Shown here in pieces: positions 12,001 to 22,305 of a stretch of DNA of 64,000 nucleotides (its first letter is position 1; each line of letters starts with the position of its first letter). Source of the DNA: Yponomeuta sedellus. Lineage: Eukaryota > Arthropoda > Insecta > Lepidoptera > Yponomeutidae. The notes below the pieces were generated by a model, which was not told where the DNA came from, did no database searches, and worked only from the letters and a program-made list of their open reading frames with translations. The stretch spans positions 20,966,214 to 21,030,213 of the forward strand of contig OW203725.1 of the NCBI GenBank assembly GCA_934045075.1, given 5' to 3'. Position numbers and translations under genes: made by a program.

Positions 12001-13555
12001 CATTTTTATATTATAGACTAGCTGTGCCCCGCGGTGTTACTCGCGGCTTATCAAATTTCCCATGGGAATAAGATATTTTCCCGCAGCAAAACGTAGCCTA
12101 TGTGTTAATCCAGGGTGTCGGCTAACTCCATATCAAATTTTATCGCTCCAGCCGTTTAGCCGTGTAGAAGTAACAAACATACGCACTCACAAACTTTCGC
12201 CTTTATAATATTAGTGTGATAATCTCAGTATTTAAAAACCTATTTAGAGGCTAAAAGGCTATTTGACAGTGTGAAAAATAAAGTATTATTTATACATATT
12301 CGTAAAAAGAATATTTTTTTAAACCGGCCTATGCCATTTTAACCGAAAAAAATCGAATGATTTAACCAAAAAATCAAGATAAAACTTTATCATTTCGTAT
12401 CTGCATCAATTTTATTGAAAACGGCCTGGATTGGTCGAATCTATTGTGACGTCACAATTCAACAACCTGTACTGTCATCGCTAGGGGTGTGAATTGAATT
12501 GTCAAATTGTGACGTCACTAATTCCTGTGCGACGCCATATTGCCAAAGAGAGCGTTTTGGCGGCGTATTTTAAAAGTGAATTTTTGTTTGCTTTTCTATG
12601 AATAAATACGGGAAAGATTTTAGAATTATCACTTTCTGAAGGCTCATTTAACACTGACGAACATCTGAGATGGTTTTCAGAAACTTGTCAAATAGCCTAT
12701 TCGAACCCGCAACCTCTGGCTATCCGTGCCAGCGCTCTACCAATTGAGCCAATGGGCGACTCACGGCATCAGTGAAATTTCGAACCTCTTTACACTATTC
12801 TCTGTATTACGTACAGGCAGCGACATCTGACTTAAGCAAACTGCATTACTTACAGCCCCGACTACCTACTTTGCAGTTAGGTTTAACATCGGAACGATAT
12901 CACTGTACCTGTGGGTATCCGTGTCAATTGGTAGAGCGCTGGCACGGATAGCCAGAGGTTGCGGGTTCGAATCCCGGCATGGGTGGAATTTTTAGCCTCT
13001 AAATAGGTTTTTAAATTTGTTCCTTAGCACGGGTTAGTGCATTAAAAATAAAAATGGTGTAATAATCTCAGTATTTTGTTCGAATATTTTTTCATTTATT
13101 ATAGGCAATGCAAGATTTAAATATCGGAATACAAAATTTACATATCTTCTATTATATAAAAATGAATCGCTGAATGTGTTGTAAAGCGCAAATCTCGAGA
13201 GCAGCTGAACCGATTTCGCTAATTCTTTTTTAGAATATTCCTTGAAATCTCGAGTACGAGGATGGTTCTTACTCAGAGAAAAATAAATAAAAAAACAATT
13301 AAAGAATCGACTGCTAGGCGGTACGAAGTTCGCTGGGTCAGCTAGTAATATTTATATTACTCTCTACTGAACGTCATCCCTGCCTCTCCCCAGGCTTCCG
13401 AGGACAAGCGCAGCCAGAAAGAGATCGGCGATATCGCCGGCGTCGCCGACGTCACCATACGGCAGTCCTACAAACTCATGTACCCGTTCGCCGCGAAACT
13501 GTTCCCTGAGGACTTCAAGTTCGCGACGCCCATCGAGTTCCTCCCGCAGATGTGA
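9058..13555 (+). CDS. TfIIB: Transcription initiation factor IIB, five exons
   Basis: Spliced product of 315 residues. TFIIB bridges promoter-bound TBP and RNA polymerase II and helps set the start site in the nucleus. Exons: 9058-9074, 9269-9379, 9587-9887, 10331-10687, 13394-13555; all introns are GT-AG with phases 2, 2, 0, 0, and the lengths sum to 948 nt including TGA. Residues 14-36 form the zinc ribbon with ligands C14, H17, C33 and C36 (CYAH...CSEC). Residues about 43-110 are the reader/linker ([19 protein letters not shown]). The two cyclin-like repeats are about 118-200 and 212-300, with SRKEIG-type helices seen as [12 protein letters not shown] and [19 protein letters not shown]. 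The C-terminus is FLPQM. From recall it is very close to the Drosophila protein, also 315 residues. The first ATG gives the conserved MASTSR start. No frameshift or missing key residue is seen. Confidence 0.97.
9269..9379 (+). CDS. TfIIB: TFIIB coding exon 2 (zinc ribbon)
   Basis: Follows a tttgttttag acceptor and ends at GACAG before GTAACT. Encodes residues 6-43, including C14, H17, C33 and C36 and the conserved [15 protein letters not shown] segment. Confidence 0.96.
9587..9887 (+). CDS. TfIIB: TFIIB coding exon 3 (reader, linker, start of cyclin fold)
   Basis: Acceptor taatttccag, donor CAG/GTTTGT. Encodes residues 43-143 from RVIDVGSEW to NNLFKQ. Open frames on the opposite strand (9485-9754) and in frame 1 (9595-9801) are shadows. 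Confidence 0.97.
10044..10175. repeat. MITE in TFIIB intron 3
   Basis: Ends ccagtacgaattcgcgagtcgcg and cgcgtgactcgcgtcatcgtactacc are imperfect inverted repeats. The central tgtcaaattctgacattt palindrome recurs at 17985-18090 and 49628-49650, so this is a dispersed family. Confidence 0.65.
10240..10301. repeat. Hairpin in TFIIB intron 3
   Basis: aacctgtagaattctattg (10240-10258) and its reverse complement (10283-10301) match at 18 of 19. It ends 29 bp before exon 4. Confidence 0.6.
10331..10687 (+). CDS. TfIIB: TFIIB coding exon 4 (cyclin repeats 1 and 2)
   Basis: Acceptor tgcatttcag, donor CAG/GTATGT, exactly 119 codons. Encodes residues 144-262 from [10 protein letters not shown] to AAIYMASQ. 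Other frames over this exon are shadows. Confidence 0.97.
11381..11429. repeat. 22 bp hairpin in TFIIB intron 4
   Basis: ccacataaagttatagagtcaa (11381-11402) pairs with 11408-11429 at 21 of 22 positions across a 5 nt loop. The function is unknown; it may be a MITE remnant or simply a transcribed stem-loop. Confidence 0.6.
11833..12017 (-). mobile_element. Helitron-like element in TFIIB intron 4
   Basis: On the minus strand it runs from TCTATAATATAAAAATGAA to a CTAG end next to aagttcgctgggtaag. A plus-strand copy is at 13148-13345. Its 5' end abuts the 3' end of the next element with no gap. Confidence 0.6.
12018..12219 (-). mobile_element. Second Helitron-like element, abutting the first
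   Basis: On the minus strand it starts TCACACTAATATTATAAAGG and ends gcggggcacagCTAG. The sequence gtagcctatgtgttaatcca and cgaaagtttgtgagtgcgta are the kind I recall from common lepidopteran repeats. Confidence 0.6.
12234..13061. mobile_element. Composite tRNA-unit retro-insertion in TFIIB intron 4
   Basis: Bounded by a 15 bp target duplication ATAATCTCAGTATTT (12219-12233 and 13062-13076). The left part (12234-12909) is a minus copy of the 308 bp tRNA-domain unit; the right part (12910-13061) is a plus copy with its own tRNA-like domain and the 3' tail. Tail sequences are at both outer ends. The minus part is interrupted by a MITE (12257-12697). Confidence 0.8.
12257..12697. repeat. 441 bp MITE nested in the tRNA-unit insertion
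   Basis: Ends GGCTATTTGACA and TGTCAAATAGCC are inverted repeats. A related copy is at 46001-46981; they share gtatctgcatcaattttat, gcgac(g/a)ccatattgc and gttttcagaaac. About 20 bp of the host unit is missing at the insertion point. Confidence 0.75.
13148..13345 (+). mobile_element. Helitron-like element just upstream of TFIIB exon 5
   Basis: Begins TCTATTATATAAAAATGAA and ends gttcgctgggtcagCTAG before T. Opposite orientation to the copy at 11833-12017. It ends 48 bp before exon 5, so it sits at the branch-point/acceptor region of intron 4. Confidence 0.6.
13394..13555 (+). CDS. TfIIB: TFIIB coding exon 5 (C-terminus)
   Basis: Acceptor tctccccag; encodes residues 263-315 from [13 protein letters not shown] to LPQM, then TGA at 13553-13555. 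It is richer in G and C than the surrounding DNA. Confidence 0.97.
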   Translation, partial: ASEDKRSQKEIGDIAGVADVTIRQSYKLMYPFAAKLFPEDFKFATPIEFLPQM

Positions 13556-13713
13556 GCTGTCGCCGCGTGAGTGGTTCAACCCGGGCCTCGTATCATGATA
13601 CTACAATTCGTAGTTACTGATGACAATTCGATATAGATAGATAAAGAGAGAAAAAACACTTAATTGCACAACCAGAGAAAAAGAATACAAAAGGTTACTT
13701 AAATCTAAGTACA

Positions 13714-13939
13714 GTCTGTTCGCTTTTAGAATATACCTCGGCTACTATCGGATAGAATCGGATATATTAGTGTAATAGAAATATCGGAACTAAAATGACT
13801 CTTAACTTGACATAACTTTTCAAAATAGTTAAGAAAAGTTTTATACATCGCTGGAAGTAGTATTACACTCGTGTGCTTTCGGCGAAAACCGAAGCCTCTC
13901 TACTCTCTAGCCCGAGGTATATTCTAAAAGCTAACAGAC
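13714..13939. repeat. MITE in TFIIB 3' flank, probably 3' UTR
   Basis: Terminal inverted repeats gtctgttcgcttttagaata (from 13714) and tattctaaaagctaacagac (to 13939). A second copy at 22673-22881 runs in the opposite orientation with TA on both sides. The open frame 13863-14072 (-) overlaps it and is not a gene. Confidence 0.8.
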
Positions 13940-14039
13940 GTAATGTTATATAATTGGCGGTATTATCGTTTAGAGCGATCTCTTCCAGACAGCCTTTGGA
14001 TGAGAGAGAGTGGATTGCATGAAGAATATAGTCGGTAGG

Positions 14040-14790
14040 TGTATATGTCACCGGAAGATAACAAGATCGCAAGTTTATAAATTACCTAGGAAATTTATAA
14101 ACTTTCGTAGGATTGTAAACGAGAAATAAATTGTATTATTTTACGCCCACATTTTCGCAAATTTATTAATTTGCGAAGTCTCGTGGTTAATTTATAAACT
14201 AACGGATATCCATTCGTAAGATTCTAAACAGTTCGACCAATCACAGAAGAGCTTTTTATTTTACGCTTTTATAAAATACGGCAAATAACACACTGCTCTC
14301 TGATTGGTTGATGTCGACAGTGGCAATGCTTGGTGTCCATAGACTTAGGTACGATCAAAATTGCCAAACTAGTATAAATTGATCAGTTTCGATTACCTAC
14401 CTGCAATCCATTTTTTCCTCTTATATAAAAAAAACTAGTCGTACATCATTTTAACGACTTTTTTAATTTTTGACTTTTTTAATCGACTTCTTACTATTTT
14501 GGTCATGACCACTATAAAACTTTCGTAGCTCTGTGGTAAATTTCACTTCATCAACGATATTGCTAGATGGAGCAGGAACACGTGACTTATTGAACCAATC
14601 AGAGCGCAGGTGGCGTTTCGTTAAGGCTTACTTATTATTTTACGCTTGAATTTGGTAGGTTTATCAATTTGCGAAAATGTGGGCGTAAGATAATACAAAA
14701 TATCTCTCGTTTACAATCCTACGAAAGTTTATAATTTTCCTAGGAAATTTATAAACTGGCGGATCTTGTTATTTTCCGGTGACATATACA
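14040..14790. repeat. Fold-back element with about 125 bp arms
   Basis: Arms 14040-14165 and 14664-14790 are imperfect reverse complements: tgtatatgtcaccgg, then cctaggaaa, then aatcctacgaaag, then cgcccacattttcgcaaa. The interior (about 500 bp) has no open frame. Confidence 0.8.
14125..14130 (+). terminator. Candidate poly(A) signal for TFIIB
   Basis: The first AATAAA after the stop codon, 570 bp downstream and within the left arm of the fold-back element. No AATAAA or ATTAAA was seen between 13556 and this site, so a weaker variant closer to the stop is an alternative. Confidence 0.35.
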
Positions 14791-14947
14791 TAAATAATAA
14801 ATTATACACTGCGTAGCAGAGTCTTCCTGCTTGTTAGCCTCGGGGTTTATTGACTGCTGTGTACATTATGTCTTAGTATACGCACATGACGGCACATCGT
14901 GTTTTCATCTACGATTAGGCCTAAACTTCTATGGAGTGATGATGGTG

Positions 14948-15075
14948 ATATCAACCCTTTGTATGTCCCCAATGCTGGGGCACGGGTTTCTTCCTGCATC
15001 GCAGGAATGTTAATCCGTACTAGGGGGGCCAAGTCCAGGTTGGTGGAGGATTGTAAGGCAGTGGCGACCTTACCC
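14948..15075 (-). mobile_element. 5S-derived SINE, 3' fragment
   Basis: Carries the 3' part of the family defined at 49261-49613 (tttgtatgtcccc, gctggggcacgggt, tgcatcgcaggaa). The 5S-like head is missing. Confidence 0.7.
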
Positions 15076-15321
15076 CCAGATCGAGCCATGTGCCTCGAAT
15101 TGTCACAATACTAAGAATTTTTGTATGAAACTCTGCCCAGTAAGCTTTTTTTCTTAAGCGTTTTTGGTTTAATTTCGAAACAATTGTAGGAATGTTAGAT
15201 TCTCGGCTAAGCCATACAAACATTGGGCAACAATAACAAATTACATTTCCACGGAGCCACATTCTCATCACATTTTTACTACCATGTTACCCCAGCTGTA
15301 AACTCCATCATTTATTTAGGA

Positions 15322-15522
15322 TATAGGGAAGAGCGGGTAATCGTGGGCTTCCACTATAAAGGGAAATTTCCCGCCAGGCAGATCGTATGCCTAGGGACGG
15401 CCGGTCCAACTATTGTTAGTCGGACGTTATTTTTATGGCTTGTCATTGAAACACTTTGATTGCGCGATGCAGGAATATTGGAGTTTGTAGTGCGCGCGCA
15501 GAGTGGACATGTACTCGCCACA
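15322..15522 (-). repeat. 3' LTR of the TRIM-like element
   Basis: 201 bp; differs from the other LTR by a 3 bp indel and several substitutions. Contains a ctataaag TATA-like block. Confidence 0.85.
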
Positions 15523-15927
15523 TCACTCCCCTTCAAGACCGTGGCTACGCCTAGCTAGGTCTAATAGGAATCGAAGTCTGTGCTCTAAAGCCTGCAAGTG
15601 CCAGGTGACGCTGAGTCAGTGAGTCGACTAGCGGTTGAGGGTGTTAGGTGGCTAACAGTCACTTCACCGGCGATAGTACCATGGAGACCGCGCATGTGGT
15701 AGGAACCGGTGAAGGCTGCTGTACCACTGGCAACGTGTGCTGTTGCTGTATGGCTTCCGTGCCGAAAGGTTGGGGGAAGATCACCATCAGTCCCAGTAGT
15801 CGGTGCTTTGACTGTAGTGGAACTGATGAAGTGAGAAGGAAGATTGCTGGCCTTGCTTTGAGACTAATGTATGTGGAGTGCTGCGAGAGCTAACGAAGGT
15901 TGACAATGTTCTGTCAGGGGTCACCAC

Positions 15928-16125
15928 TATAGGGAAAAGCGGGTGCTCGTGCTCTTCCACTATAAAGGGAAATTTCCCGCCAGGCAGATCGTATGCCTAG
16001 GGACGGCCGGTCCAACTATTGGTCGGACGTTATATTTATGGTTTGTCATTGAAACACTTTGATTGCGCGATGCAGGAATGTTGGAGTTTGTAGTGCGCGC
16101 GCAGAGTTGACATGTGCTCGCCACA
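15928..16125 (-). repeat. 5' LTR of the TRIM-like element
   Basis: 198 bp; adjacent to the primer-binding site at 15917-15926. Confidence 0.85.
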
Positions 16126-17639
16126 AGGACCACGATGGCGCGATTAGCATTAGGTAAAAACTCGATCTGCCGGGGTGTGAACGATGCGATGGTAATATAT
16201 AAACTACCTGGATCGAGTTTCATAAAACTATGATTTGTGTGTGATGCAGTGATAAACAAATAACCATGACAGGCGTTTTGTCCTGCCGCAGGCACAATTA
16301 TAAAGTTTTCATTGTTTGTTTTCAAAGTCAAGTACTTCTGTGAATTTCTAGGAGCAATACCACACGCTAACGGTGAAGGAAAACATCAAGAGGAAACCCT
16401 CGACTTGGTTGACTTCGTATTGACTTTTCTTTCCTGGGTAAATCCGACTAAGCTGTCCGAATTGTAAACATGCTGGGCAGGCTTACTCCCTCTAAAAAAA
16501 CAATGTCCCAGCCACTACAGCGTCGGAGTAGTTCCTTCACCCCGTCTTCTGTGAGTGAATGTACCACTGGACTCTGTATGAATCATCTCTTTAAGCAGAT
16601 GCGAAGGCCAAAGGTTTTTTTCTCTTGGGTGAAGACAAAAATGAGGTCAAATTTTTTTTTTGTCATGTCGTTGTCAACAACTACTAGATTCACTTTTGAA
16701 GTTGATATTTTATACTTAGCTTACGTATGAATTAACAAATTATGTGAATAGCGCGCGATGATACGGTGAATATGGATATTAATTCGTAATAATGATGCCG
16801 ATGAAATGGTAGTGATCATAGAGGTAATGAAGGTGATGGCGTACGATGACTGTAAGAAAGTGGAAAGGAATGGTTTTTTATAATTACTTATTATTATATT
16901 TTTGTTAGACTAGGTTTAAGTATTACTTTATGACTCTGGATACCAAACCATGTTGCGGTGAATTACGTGATCTTTATTGTCGCCAAATCTCAGATTGCAG
17001 GCTGCATAATATCGAAGTTTTGAATTCCAGTTATTGACTAACAGTGTTTAAATGTAAAGTCGATTGCGTCTAAACCGAAAGAGTAGAACAAGAATGTGAA
17101 TCGTGTTACAATTAAAGCCCACATCCACGAAAACATTTTGGAAAAATTACAGTAAATTATATACGTCTAACATTGCACAAAGAACTCAAATGAAAAACTT
17201 CTTTATAAGCTTTACGCGACTGCGAATGGACTATAAAGATATATTTTCAGAAATTATGGTTGTTTTACAATGTCAATAAATAATGTAAAATTTACATTAT
17301 TTTTCTTTGAGGTCTTTTCACATGATATTAAGACTGCTTTTATATCTGGAATTGCTGTCAAAAGTGTCGTTATTTTGAATAATTTCAAACATCGCACGGA
17401 CCAATATGATTGTTAAATAATAAGTACATTTTGGTAGAGTTGGCGCGTTCTCTGTTCAATTCAATCAAATAGAACGTGTACCAGATGTATGATATTCGCG
17501 AAATTTTATACGATGTTAAGAAATTGACGACCTGGAATTTCGCGAATTTCCATTACTTAAAATAGAATATGATTAGGTACAAAAATGTTGAAGACGGATG
17601 CCAGAAATAACAGCAGCCTCATTAAGTACCGTAAGCGAC
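16126..17639. other. No gene recognised; one dispersed repeat at 16460-16625
   Basis: 16460-16625 resembles 37070-37200 (tccctctaaaaacaatt, ccttcattcatct-like, aaatcatctc, gcagatgc blocks). The open frame 16470-16730 lies across this repeat and looks spurious. The rest is AT-rich and featureless to me. Confidence 0.4.
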
Positions 17640-17659
17640 ATCTGTGCCAGAATTTATTT

Positions 17660-17910
17660 ATATAGTATTGTAAAGAGGCAGCGACATCTGGCTGAAGTAA
17701 TTTGCATCACTGTACGTAATATAGAGAGTATTGTAAAGAAGTTCGAAATTCCACTGATGCCGGTGGTCGCCCTTTAGCTCAGTTGGGAGAGTGCTGGCAC
17801 GGTTAGCCAGAGGTCGCGGGTTCGAGTCCCGGCATGGGTGGAATTTTTAGCCTCTAAATAGGTTTTCTTAGTTTTCTTCCTTAGCACGGGTTGGTGCATT
17901 AAAAAAAAAA
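17660..17910 (+). mobile_element. tRNA-domain unit, single copy
   Basis: The tRNA-like domain at about 17769-17841 contains tagctcagttgggagag (box A) and ggttcgagtcc (box B). It is followed by gaatttttagcctctaaataggt and a cacgggttggtgcatt-A(n) tail. Part of its leader is inverted relative to the tandem copies. Confidence 0.75.
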
Positions 17911-17984
17911 AGAATATAATCATTGTCTGCAAACTTAACCTAATGCAAGCTGCGAATAAAATAACACTCAACCCGAAATTACTT

Positions 17985-18110
17985 CAGCCTGGGCAGTACG
18001 ACGATGGGAGTCGTTGATCTACATTAATTGTCAAATTCTGACATTTCATCGGCACAAAACGCGTAACTCGCTTCATCGTACTACCTATCGAGCATCGAGA
18101 ATTGGGATGT
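17985..18110. repeat. MITE copy related to 10044-10175
   Basis: Shares attaattgtcaaattctgac and catcgtactacct with the TFIIB intron 3 element. Confidence 0.55.
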
Positions 18111-18189
18111 GAGATGGTTGTGATGAGGTTTTGACTTATTTCGATTGCACTTCTACATTTGAAGACGAAAGTCTTATTACGTGACATGT

Positions 18190-19380
18190 TTTGTATGGTC
18201 TCTTTTGTAGGTAACTCGTGTCTATGAATCGTGTAGATGAAATATGCATGACCTAAGGACCAATTTAGTTTTTACTTCATAACTTTGTGCCACAGTAACA
18301 TATTATTATGGGTTCGCTTTTTACTTGGATATTGTTTTACTCCCGCTATTTGACACGTATCAAATTTGACGCGATAAATGAATATTTCCTATAGTAGGTA
18401 TTTAACGTAAGAAACCGAAATATATTGATTTTGCTAAGTAAGTATGCAGGATGGCTACAAAATTTGCAAAGTAAAAAAAGTTTTTCCTCGTTTAATTCGT
18501 AACGGCGAAAACGCTATCCGCCATATTGAAAGCATCTAAAGTATGTAAACAAACATCTTTCAGCCAAAGCCAGTGGGCATTGATTATTATAGGACTTACA
18601 TCAAAGTGATCGTCACATAAATACACCCGAGTTTCAATTGATAAAAAGTCGGGGTCTCTTTTGGCAAGTTTGAGCCAAGTTTTTCGAAAGTTAATTTCAC
18701 TGGGTACACGAATCCAAAACTTCCCGGGGGTCTTTATTGACTTGTTTATTCATTCTCGAACAATGCAATAATGATAATTGGTATATTTTGGATGTAAATT
18801 CGATGAAATCATGGTTGCGTTATTGTTATTTCACTGTGCAAAGAGATCACTTGCAGAAAATTGAATGTCAAACTTTATTTACAATTTTTTGGACATCAAA
18901 CCATAGACAAAAATGGCTGACCGCGTTTTTGTCTGATTAGGAAAATAACGTTTTAAAATATATTTTTATGTTGCTTTTAGGTCCTCAAAAAATATACTAA
19001 AATAATTTTTGGTCTAATGGAAGAGTTATTTACCTTTTAAGACTTACTTGAAAAGAGGGTCAAATAGCGGATTATACGGTCTGACAATGCACGTTTAAAT
19101 GCCACTGAAACCTTCAGTTAGCAAATTAATGCTTCACTAGAGTTTTAGTGGCGTTCGTGAAATAAAAACAACTTATATCCGATTATAAAAGTTAATGATT
19201 AGAATCAAAGTTATTTAATGGATCAAACTTTCTCGCAAACTATTTCAAATAATACGAAATTATTGCATGTTAGTTTCTATACTATGATAATACTAGGGTA
19301 ATTGAAAATAGAGTCGAAGTTGTTCATAAATACCGATTTGAATTCTCAATGTTTTTTTCCGCAGGGAGTAATTGATATTG
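18190..19380. other. AT-rich DNA, nothing recognised
   Basis: No open frame with recognisable motifs and no repeat family that I can match elsewhere in the window. Confidence 0.35.
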
Positions 19381-19394
19381 ACAAACTGTATCTA

Positions 19395-19640
19395 CCTGAA
19401 GCTAATTAGCGCCACCAATGGAAAAAAAACGTATCTTGTTTATTACGTTTTTAAACAGTGAAAATCACGTATCTTAACTACTGTGATAGCTATTTATAGA
19501 ACCTGCAGTCTTAAACCTAGAATCAACAATCGATTACCGCTAAAACGGCCGCTTTTGGCAATAAGCATTATTGTCAACAGCGGTAAAGTCCCAGATTCTT
19601 GGACCTAGAATCTAGGTCTTAGATTCTTATAATATAAATA
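19395..19640. repeat. Dispersed repeat, 'agcgccaccaatgg' family
   Basis: Begins around gctaattagcgccaccaatgg and includes inverted blocks such as accgctaaaac...gcggtaaag and agaatcta. Related copies are at 21055-21190 and 24262-24350. Confidence 0.5.
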
Positions 19641-20750
19641 TAAAAATATTTATTTATTAATTGAAAAAATGTCACATACAATCAAATTACTTAAACTAAG
19701 GAAATTAAGAAAACATAAATAAGATTCTTGTTCACATTTTCCAAAGACGCGTTATAAAATAAAATTTGATCTTTTTTCTATTGGTGACGCTAGTTACACT
19801 GGGTAGCGCTTCAATTATCTTTACAAGCTATCTCTGTATAAGGGACCAACACTGAAATCGCGAAAAATATGAAAGAAACTAAAGTTCCATAGCTAATACA
19901 ATTAATGCGTGCCAATGTGCCTGGTTATACTGGCGAGACTAGGGTAATCGTAGGTGCGGGATTCGGGAAAGTTTGATTAATGCAGTAGAAATAAGAAATC
20001 TTTGAAACATATGCGTGGAAAAGAATGTTATATAACCGGCGTGCAACGATTAATAATGGTAATAAAAGTAAAGACTGGTCAGCATCGTCCAAGTGGTGAA
20101 CCCGGTCTCTGCCTACCCCTCTGGGATACAATCGTTTATGAACATTCAAGTTAATTTGTACAGAATGTAGCTACAATGTAGCTACCTTCACCTTGACTTT
20201 GACGTTACTTTTAGATGGCCTGAAAATCAGAATATTGTTAATCTAGGTAACCCTTCCATAAGTGTCTCCGAGAGTATGAAGTTTTAGTACTTGACAAGTT
20301 TTCCGAACATATTTTTCCTTAATGTCTAAGTTTCAAAGCATAACTTGATCGTCCTGGAGTCGTTATAATCTTTGATAGAATTATATTCAGACACTTCAGT
20401 AATAAATGGTTAAGACTGTTACATAAAGATGAAAGCTAGTATTAATATTGTATTTTGCCTTGGATGTAAAAATACTTACCTAATATAAATACAACGTTGT
20501 TTTTAATTTACTGTAACATTAGTTAATAACTGGTTAAATATAGATTTTAAGTGTACTTGGGATTGTTTTATTATTTCACCAATTCCCTCTTGGTTGAAAT
20601 TGAAATCGAAAACGTTTCTCTTTTTCTAGCTCACAAAAGCAAAGCATTCTCTGAGGCAACCTTCGGTTAACGTGCACTACCGTTTTTCAGTTTTCCACAT
20701 TCGTCTTCCGGTAAAACAAAATACTGAAAGTAATATTTTATAACAGTAGG
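19641..20750. other. AT-rich DNA, nothing recognised
   Basis: No supported gene. A short palindromic run of gtagctac lies at about 20168-20184. Confidence 0.3.
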
Positions 20751-20756
20751 TAGTTC

Positions 20757-20966
20757 ATTTACATTTACATACTCGTACAAGCACATACATTGCTTCTGGC
20801 CCCACACTAGGATACCCTGTGTCGTGGGAACCAGAAACAACGACATCACAAACATGTAAACATCCAAGACCTGGTGTTTTTTTTTGTTTCGAGCCGGGAT
20901 TCGAACCCGGGACCTCTGGTAGGTAGCATGGTAGGCAGACGCGCTACCGCTACGCCACGAAGGTCA
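20757..20966 (-). mobile_element. tRNA-headed SINE, family A
   Basis: On the minus strand the head reads gaccttcgtggcgtagcggt...ggttcgaatcccgg, then catgtttacatgtttgtga and gacacagggtatcc, ending acatacattg... tgtaaatg. Other copies: 50425-50634, 51729-51866, 59046-59202. Confidence 0.75.
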
Positions 20967-21054
20967 CATAATTTAGTGCACTATCTTGTGTTAAAAAATA
21001 TAATTATTTTGAATTGGCCCCTTATGTATGACAGATCATGTTAAGGCGGTTCGG

Positions 21055-21190
21055 GGTGCTAACTAGCGTCACCAATGGATTTTTTATAAACAGCTGTGTC
21101 AAATATTTTTAGAACCTACAGTCTAGAACCTAGGATCAACTAGGACTTCAATCGATTTCCGCGAAAAACGGTCGTTTGTAGCACTCTAAA
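21055..21190. repeat. Dispersed repeat, second 'agcg(c/t)caccaatgg' copy
   Basis: Shares ggtgctaactagcgtcaccaatgga, tttttagaacctac and cgatttccgcgaaaaacgg with the copies at 19395 and 24262. Confidence 0.5.
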
Positions 21191-21779
21191 GTGAGGTATC
21201 TGAGTGGACTTGGAGTTAGTTGGTTTTGTTTTTGTCCACGTTTGTGGAACCACGGGACGGCCCAGTGGACAATGGTTCGCTAAATTGGTATGGGGTAACT
21301 GATGGATCTGCTAAATATTTGATCAGCAAGAATCGCCAGCCCGGTCAACCTTTGTAGGTCAACCGTTGTACCTACTACGATGGCTCGATTCCACGTGTTT
21401 TATGACGCTAAACTGTTAAAATTTTACATTATTATTGTACTGGAAAGTCTGGAAAAATTGCGACTTTGAAATTTAAAACGCGCGACAACCGTCGTCGTAC
21501 CCGTGCAAATAGTTATTACTTGCTGAGAGATAACAATTTTGTTGAAAATTAAAACACCTTGCGATTGAAAGAGGTACGACATACTATCCATCCATATTTA
21601 AATGTACGTACTTTAATATAGGTACTTGTTGCTGATGTACCTGAGAGGTTTCCAAAATAAATGATTTTCTCTAAAATTTTACGCATAGAGTCACTGTAAA
21701 CAAGACATATTTATGTAAAATGACTGCTGAAAATACCTCTATTAACTTAAATAAATAAATAATATAAATGAATACAATA

Positions 21780-22140
21780 TGGAGATCGATAACGGATCGG
21801 CTGCAAGATGGTGGGTGAACCAAGTCACCAACGGAGTGACGGCCGAGCACCGGACAGGGGTCACTGGGTGGACCAGGGGGGGGCGATTCTCGCCCATGCG
21901 AATTGAAAGCGTAGACGCAAAACAATCGAAGGCTTAGACATTTGTCGCATAAAAATAAGATAAGCTCGACAGAGTACTTCAGAGAATTCTGTCTGAACCG
22001 TGTAGCGGACACGCCAGTATTATTTATGAATTTGTTAAGGATAGCTTAGTTATAAGATCTATGTAGTTTGATAATTGTATGATTAGGTTACGATTGGGCT
22101 GACATGCTCGTTCTGCGAACAAAGCCCCTAAATAAATAAG
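21780..22140. repeat. Dispersed repeat with atgcgaattgaaagcgtaga
   Basis: atgcgaattgaaagcgtagacg and catttgtcgcataaaaataag recur in reverse at about 27982-28068. The open frame 21671-22012 (-) lies across it and is not convincing. Confidence 0.5.
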
Positions 22141-22305
22141 ATAAAAAAAACTCGACAGAGTCGTGAGACATTAATTTTCTCATTCGAATTAAATCTAGCA
22201 TAGCGTTCAGAATCGAGATTTTGGCTGCCGCTCCGACTCATTACGTAGAGTTCCAAGTCATAAGACTTAGAGTCGTATACGACTTATTTGCTAATGAAGT
22301 GAGAA

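Larger units (their letters stand above)
15322..16125 (-). mobile_element. Short non-autonomous LTR retrotransposon (TRIM-like)
   Basis: Two direct repeats of about 200 bp (15322-15522 and 15928-16125) flank about 405 bp and are bounded by the 4 bp duplication AGGA (15318-15321, 16126-16129). On the minus strand the LTRs begin TGTGGCGAG. After the 5' LTR comes TGGTGACCCC (15926 to 15917), matching 10 nt of the CCA-end complement of tRNA-Trp. Just before the 3' LTR is the purine tract TTGAAGGGGAGTGA (15536 to 15523). No gag or pol is present; the open frame 15648-15893 is antisense. The tRNA-Trp primer suggests a Ty3 lineage of the CsRn1/Kabuki type, by inference. Confidence 0.85.

Noticed and set aside
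15648..15893. Cysteine-rich small protein gene
   Set aside because: The frame is antisense within the interior of a non-coding LTR element and has no support from codon pattern or context.
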